Assembly: GCA_016870855.1 (NCBI GenBank)
Contig: VGAF01000053.1
Location: forward strand, 1-7,316
Reading direction: 5' to 3'
From: Actinomycetota bacterium
Lineage (GTDB): Bacteria > Actinomycetota > Actinomycetes > Nanopelagicales > Nanopelagicaceae
Length of the DNA: 7,316 nt
In this document: positions 5,967 to 7,316 of the stretch, piece after piece
Layout of the letters: every line of letters starts with the position of its first letter
Position numbering within the stretch: position 1 is the stretch's first letter
Translations under genes and position numbers: made by a program
The notes under the pieces: generated by a model
The model's input: the letters and a program-made list of their open reading frames with translations, nothing else
The model's database searches: none
Told to the model about the DNA's origin: nothing

Positions 5967-6842
5967 ACCGCTATATGTGTGGCGGCCACTACCCCATACA
6001 TTTATATATACGTAATTAAATAGGTAGCTAGAGCCGGCAATAAGCGATAACCATGCCGCTTTCCGACCTTTCCAACCCGCGGTAACGCGAGCATGTAAGT
6101 AAGCGGCATAGAGAATCCAGGTAATAAAGGACCAAGTCTCTTTTGGATCCCAACCCCAATACCTTCCCCAAGCAGCTTCGGCCCAGATTGCGCCAGCGAT
6201 AATCGCAAAGGTCCAGAGTGGAAAAACAAATGCAACCATCCGGTAAGAGAGTTGGTCTAAAACCTCAAGTGATGGGAAGCGTTTAGCAAATTCACTCCGC
6301 TCGCCTTTTCGCTCGACGCGATCCAACCAGAGATAAGTGGATGCGACCGCGTTAGAGAGTAAGAAGATTCCACCCGAGGTAACCGCCGCAGCAACGTGGA
6401 TTACTAACCAGATAGATTGAAGAGCTGGAACTAGTGGTGCACTGGGACGATACAGAAGAGTTACCGCTGTTCCCAGAATTATTAGAAGCAAGAGTGCAAT
6501 CGGAAGACCTAACCAACGTAGATCGTATTTGCGACCAATCAATAAGTAAGCGAGTGCAAAGGTGAGCGCTCCGGAGATCGAGAACTCATACATATTTCCA
6601 AGCGGCGCTCGCCCGGCTGAAACTCCGCGAGCAATCACTCCTAAGACAAGCGCTGTAGAGCCAATTAAAAAGAATACTGTTCCAACCCGATTTGATTTAA
6701 CGGTCTGTGATCGATCCATCGCGGCGCCAGCGCGGACCGAGAATGCCGTCTCAAAGGCGTAGAAAAGGAAGGCAAAGGCGTAGGCGAAGAGCGCGACATA
6801 GATAAGGTCATTTGAGATATAGGCCCAATCTCTATCTGTCAT
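5961..6842 (-). CDS. ccsB: CcsB/ResC: System II cytochrome c biogenesis protein (haem handling)
   Basis: A polytopic membrane protein (293 residues, about eight helices) of the CcmF/CcsA/CcmC haem-handling family. With ResB it moves haem across the membrane and attaches it to apocytochrome c. The WWD domain is clear: WAEAAWGRYWGWDPKETW at 220-237, followed by ITWILYAAYLHAR at 240-252. Likely haem-ligand histidines are H149 (WLVIHVAAA), H250 (YLHAR) and H288 (GSGRHTYSG). RGVSAGRAPLGNMYEFS at 72-88 is the conserved loop after the second helix. The C-terminus ends with the usual HTYSGL, so the protein is complete although its stop overlaps the convergent small gene. The start has an excellent GGAGGTG ribosome site and overlaps the resB stop as ATGA. 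In some species the same protein is named CcsA or ResC. Confidence 0.95.
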   Translation of the reverse strand: MTDRDWAYISNDLIYVALFAYAFAFLFYAFETAFSVRAGAAMDRSQTVKSNRVGTVFFLIGSTALVLGVIARGVSAGRAPLGNMYEFSISGALTFALAYLLIGRKYDLRWLGLPIALLLLIILGTAVTLLYRPSAPLVPALQSIWLVIHVAAAVTSGGIFLLSNAVASTYLWLDRVERKGERSEFAKRFPSLEVLDQLSYRMVAFVFPLWTFAIIAGAIWAEAAWGRYWGWDPKETWSFITWILYAAYLHARVTAGWKGRKAAWLSLIAGSSYLFNYVYINVWGSGRHTYSGL

Positions 6843-7316
6843 CTGCTCACCTCCGAAACCATTTTCTTAATCTCATCCTCTAACCCAGGGAGGCGATTTA
6901 ACGCCAGCCCTGCTACTTCTAACTTCCCATTCGATGCGCGGACCAAGATTCGTCGCTGTCTAATGAAGAGCGAAGCCATTAGAGAAGCAATGGCAACGAT
7001 ACTTCCTGCCAGCGCCCAAGGCTTGCCAGGATCTTTAACCACTTGAAGATTTACCCAAGGAACAGCGCCATTTAATGTGATTGTGCCCACCTCAGGATTT
7101 CCAAAGGTATAACTCTCGCCTATCGATAAACCCCATAAACCAATCCGCTCCATCTCACTCGTATCGATTCGATAGACCGATTGCGGAACACCGCTATCCA
7201 TCTTCAAATCACCTTGCCAGACTGAAACAAGGAGGCGCGGATCTAGTAAGTCTGGGTATGAAGAGAAGCCACCTCTTACCTCATCGCGCGCAGCTGTGGG
7301 GAAGAAGGAAGCTACA
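6839..7316 (-). CDS. resB: ResB: System II cytochrome c biogenesis protein, C-terminal 158 residues (cut by right edge)
   Basis: The frame is open from the right edge to the TGA at 6841-6839. The visible part begins VASFFPTAARDEVRGGFSS and continues through YPDLLDPRLLVSVWQGDL and SVYRIDTSEMERIG. This is the extracytoplasmic ResB domain with its usual proline/glycine-rich PDLLDPRL-type stretch. It then has VPWVNLQVVKDPGKPWALAG, a final membrane helix (about PWALAGSIVAIASLMASLFI) and the basic stop-transfer RQRRILVRA, ending in a short cytoplasmic tail. ResB works with CcsB as the cytochrome c synthetase. A TTG at 7207 could be mistaken for a start, but the family likeness continues well upstream of it, so the gene simply runs off the window. 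It overlaps ccsB as ATGA, the first-then-second order typical of resB-ccsB units. Confidence 0.93.
   Translation of the reverse strand, partial: VASFFPTAARDEVRGGFSSYPDLLDPRLLVSVWQGDLKMDSGVPQSVYRIDTSEMERIGLWGLSIGESYTFGNPEVGTITLNGAVPWVNLQVVKDPGKPWALAGSIVAIASLMASLFIRQRRILVRASNGKLEVAGLALNRLPGLEDEIKKMVSEVSR
6848..6854 (-). promoter_or_regulatory. Shine-Dalgarno site of ccsB
   Basis: On the minus strand GGAGGTG lies within the last codons of resB, 5 bases (GAGGTG counted to its last G) before the ATG at 6842. It is the best ribosome site in the window and fixes the ccsB start. Confidence 0.8.

Noticed and set aside
5968..5985. Inverted repeat CCGC/GCGG as a possible terminator
   Set aside because: The stem is only 4 base pairs with a 10-base loop and no T run, and it lies in the coding end of ccsB.
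6839..7207. Separate 122-codon gene starting at TTG 7207
   Set aside because: ResB-type sequence continues in the same frame to the window edge, so this is an internal codon of resB.

Overview
The window is a compact, fully coding stretch of a bacterial chromosome carrying menaquinone (vitamin K2) biosynthesis genes beside cytochrome c maturation genes. The order and protein types (resB-ccsB, a small PLDc_N membrane protein, menA, menE, menB, menC, menD) are those of Actinobacteria. Base composition looks intermediate (near 50% GC by eye, not counted), well below most Actinobacteria. Genes overlap by a few bases or abut, and there is almost no non-coding DNA. Together this suggests a streamlined, lower-GC actinobacterium; the freshwater acI/Nanopelagicales type is my best guess, but it is an inference with no marker gene to confirm it.

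Layout. (1) Positions 1-3775, minus strand: a tightly packed unit read menB > menC > menD > glycosyltransferase-like gene. menB and menC abut, menC/menD overlap as ATGA, and menD and the last gene overlap as GTGA. The last gene is cut by the left edge. (2) Positions 3776-5966, plus strand: menE > menA > a small two-helix membrane protein. menE starts on the base next to the menB start, so the divergent units have no intergenic gap at all. (3) Positions 5961-7316, minus strand: resB (cut by the right edge) > ccsB, again with an ATGA overlap. The ccsB stop overlaps the stop of the small membrane protein gene, so the two units converge tail on tail. No stretch of 300 bases lacks a gene.

How the genes work together. 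MenD makes SEPHCHC from isochorismate and 2-oxoglutarate, MenC makes o-succinylbenzoate, MenE activates it to the CoA thioester, MenB closes the naphthoate ring, and MenA prenylates it in the membrane. MenF (isochorismate synthase), MenH, the DHNA-CoA thioesterase and the final methyltransferase are not in the window and must be encoded elsewhere or replaced. ResB and CcsB form the System II machinery that delivers and attaches haem to c-type cytochromes. The region therefore supplies two parts of a respiratory chain: the quinone carrier and c-cytochrome assembly.

I did not find an undescribed system. The points most worth checking are the glycosyltransferase-like reading frame coupled to menD by a GTG start, the back-to-back menB/menE starts with leaderless-type promoter candidates, and a MenB with the bicarbonate-type active-site glycine rather than the aspartate of the mycobacterial enzyme.
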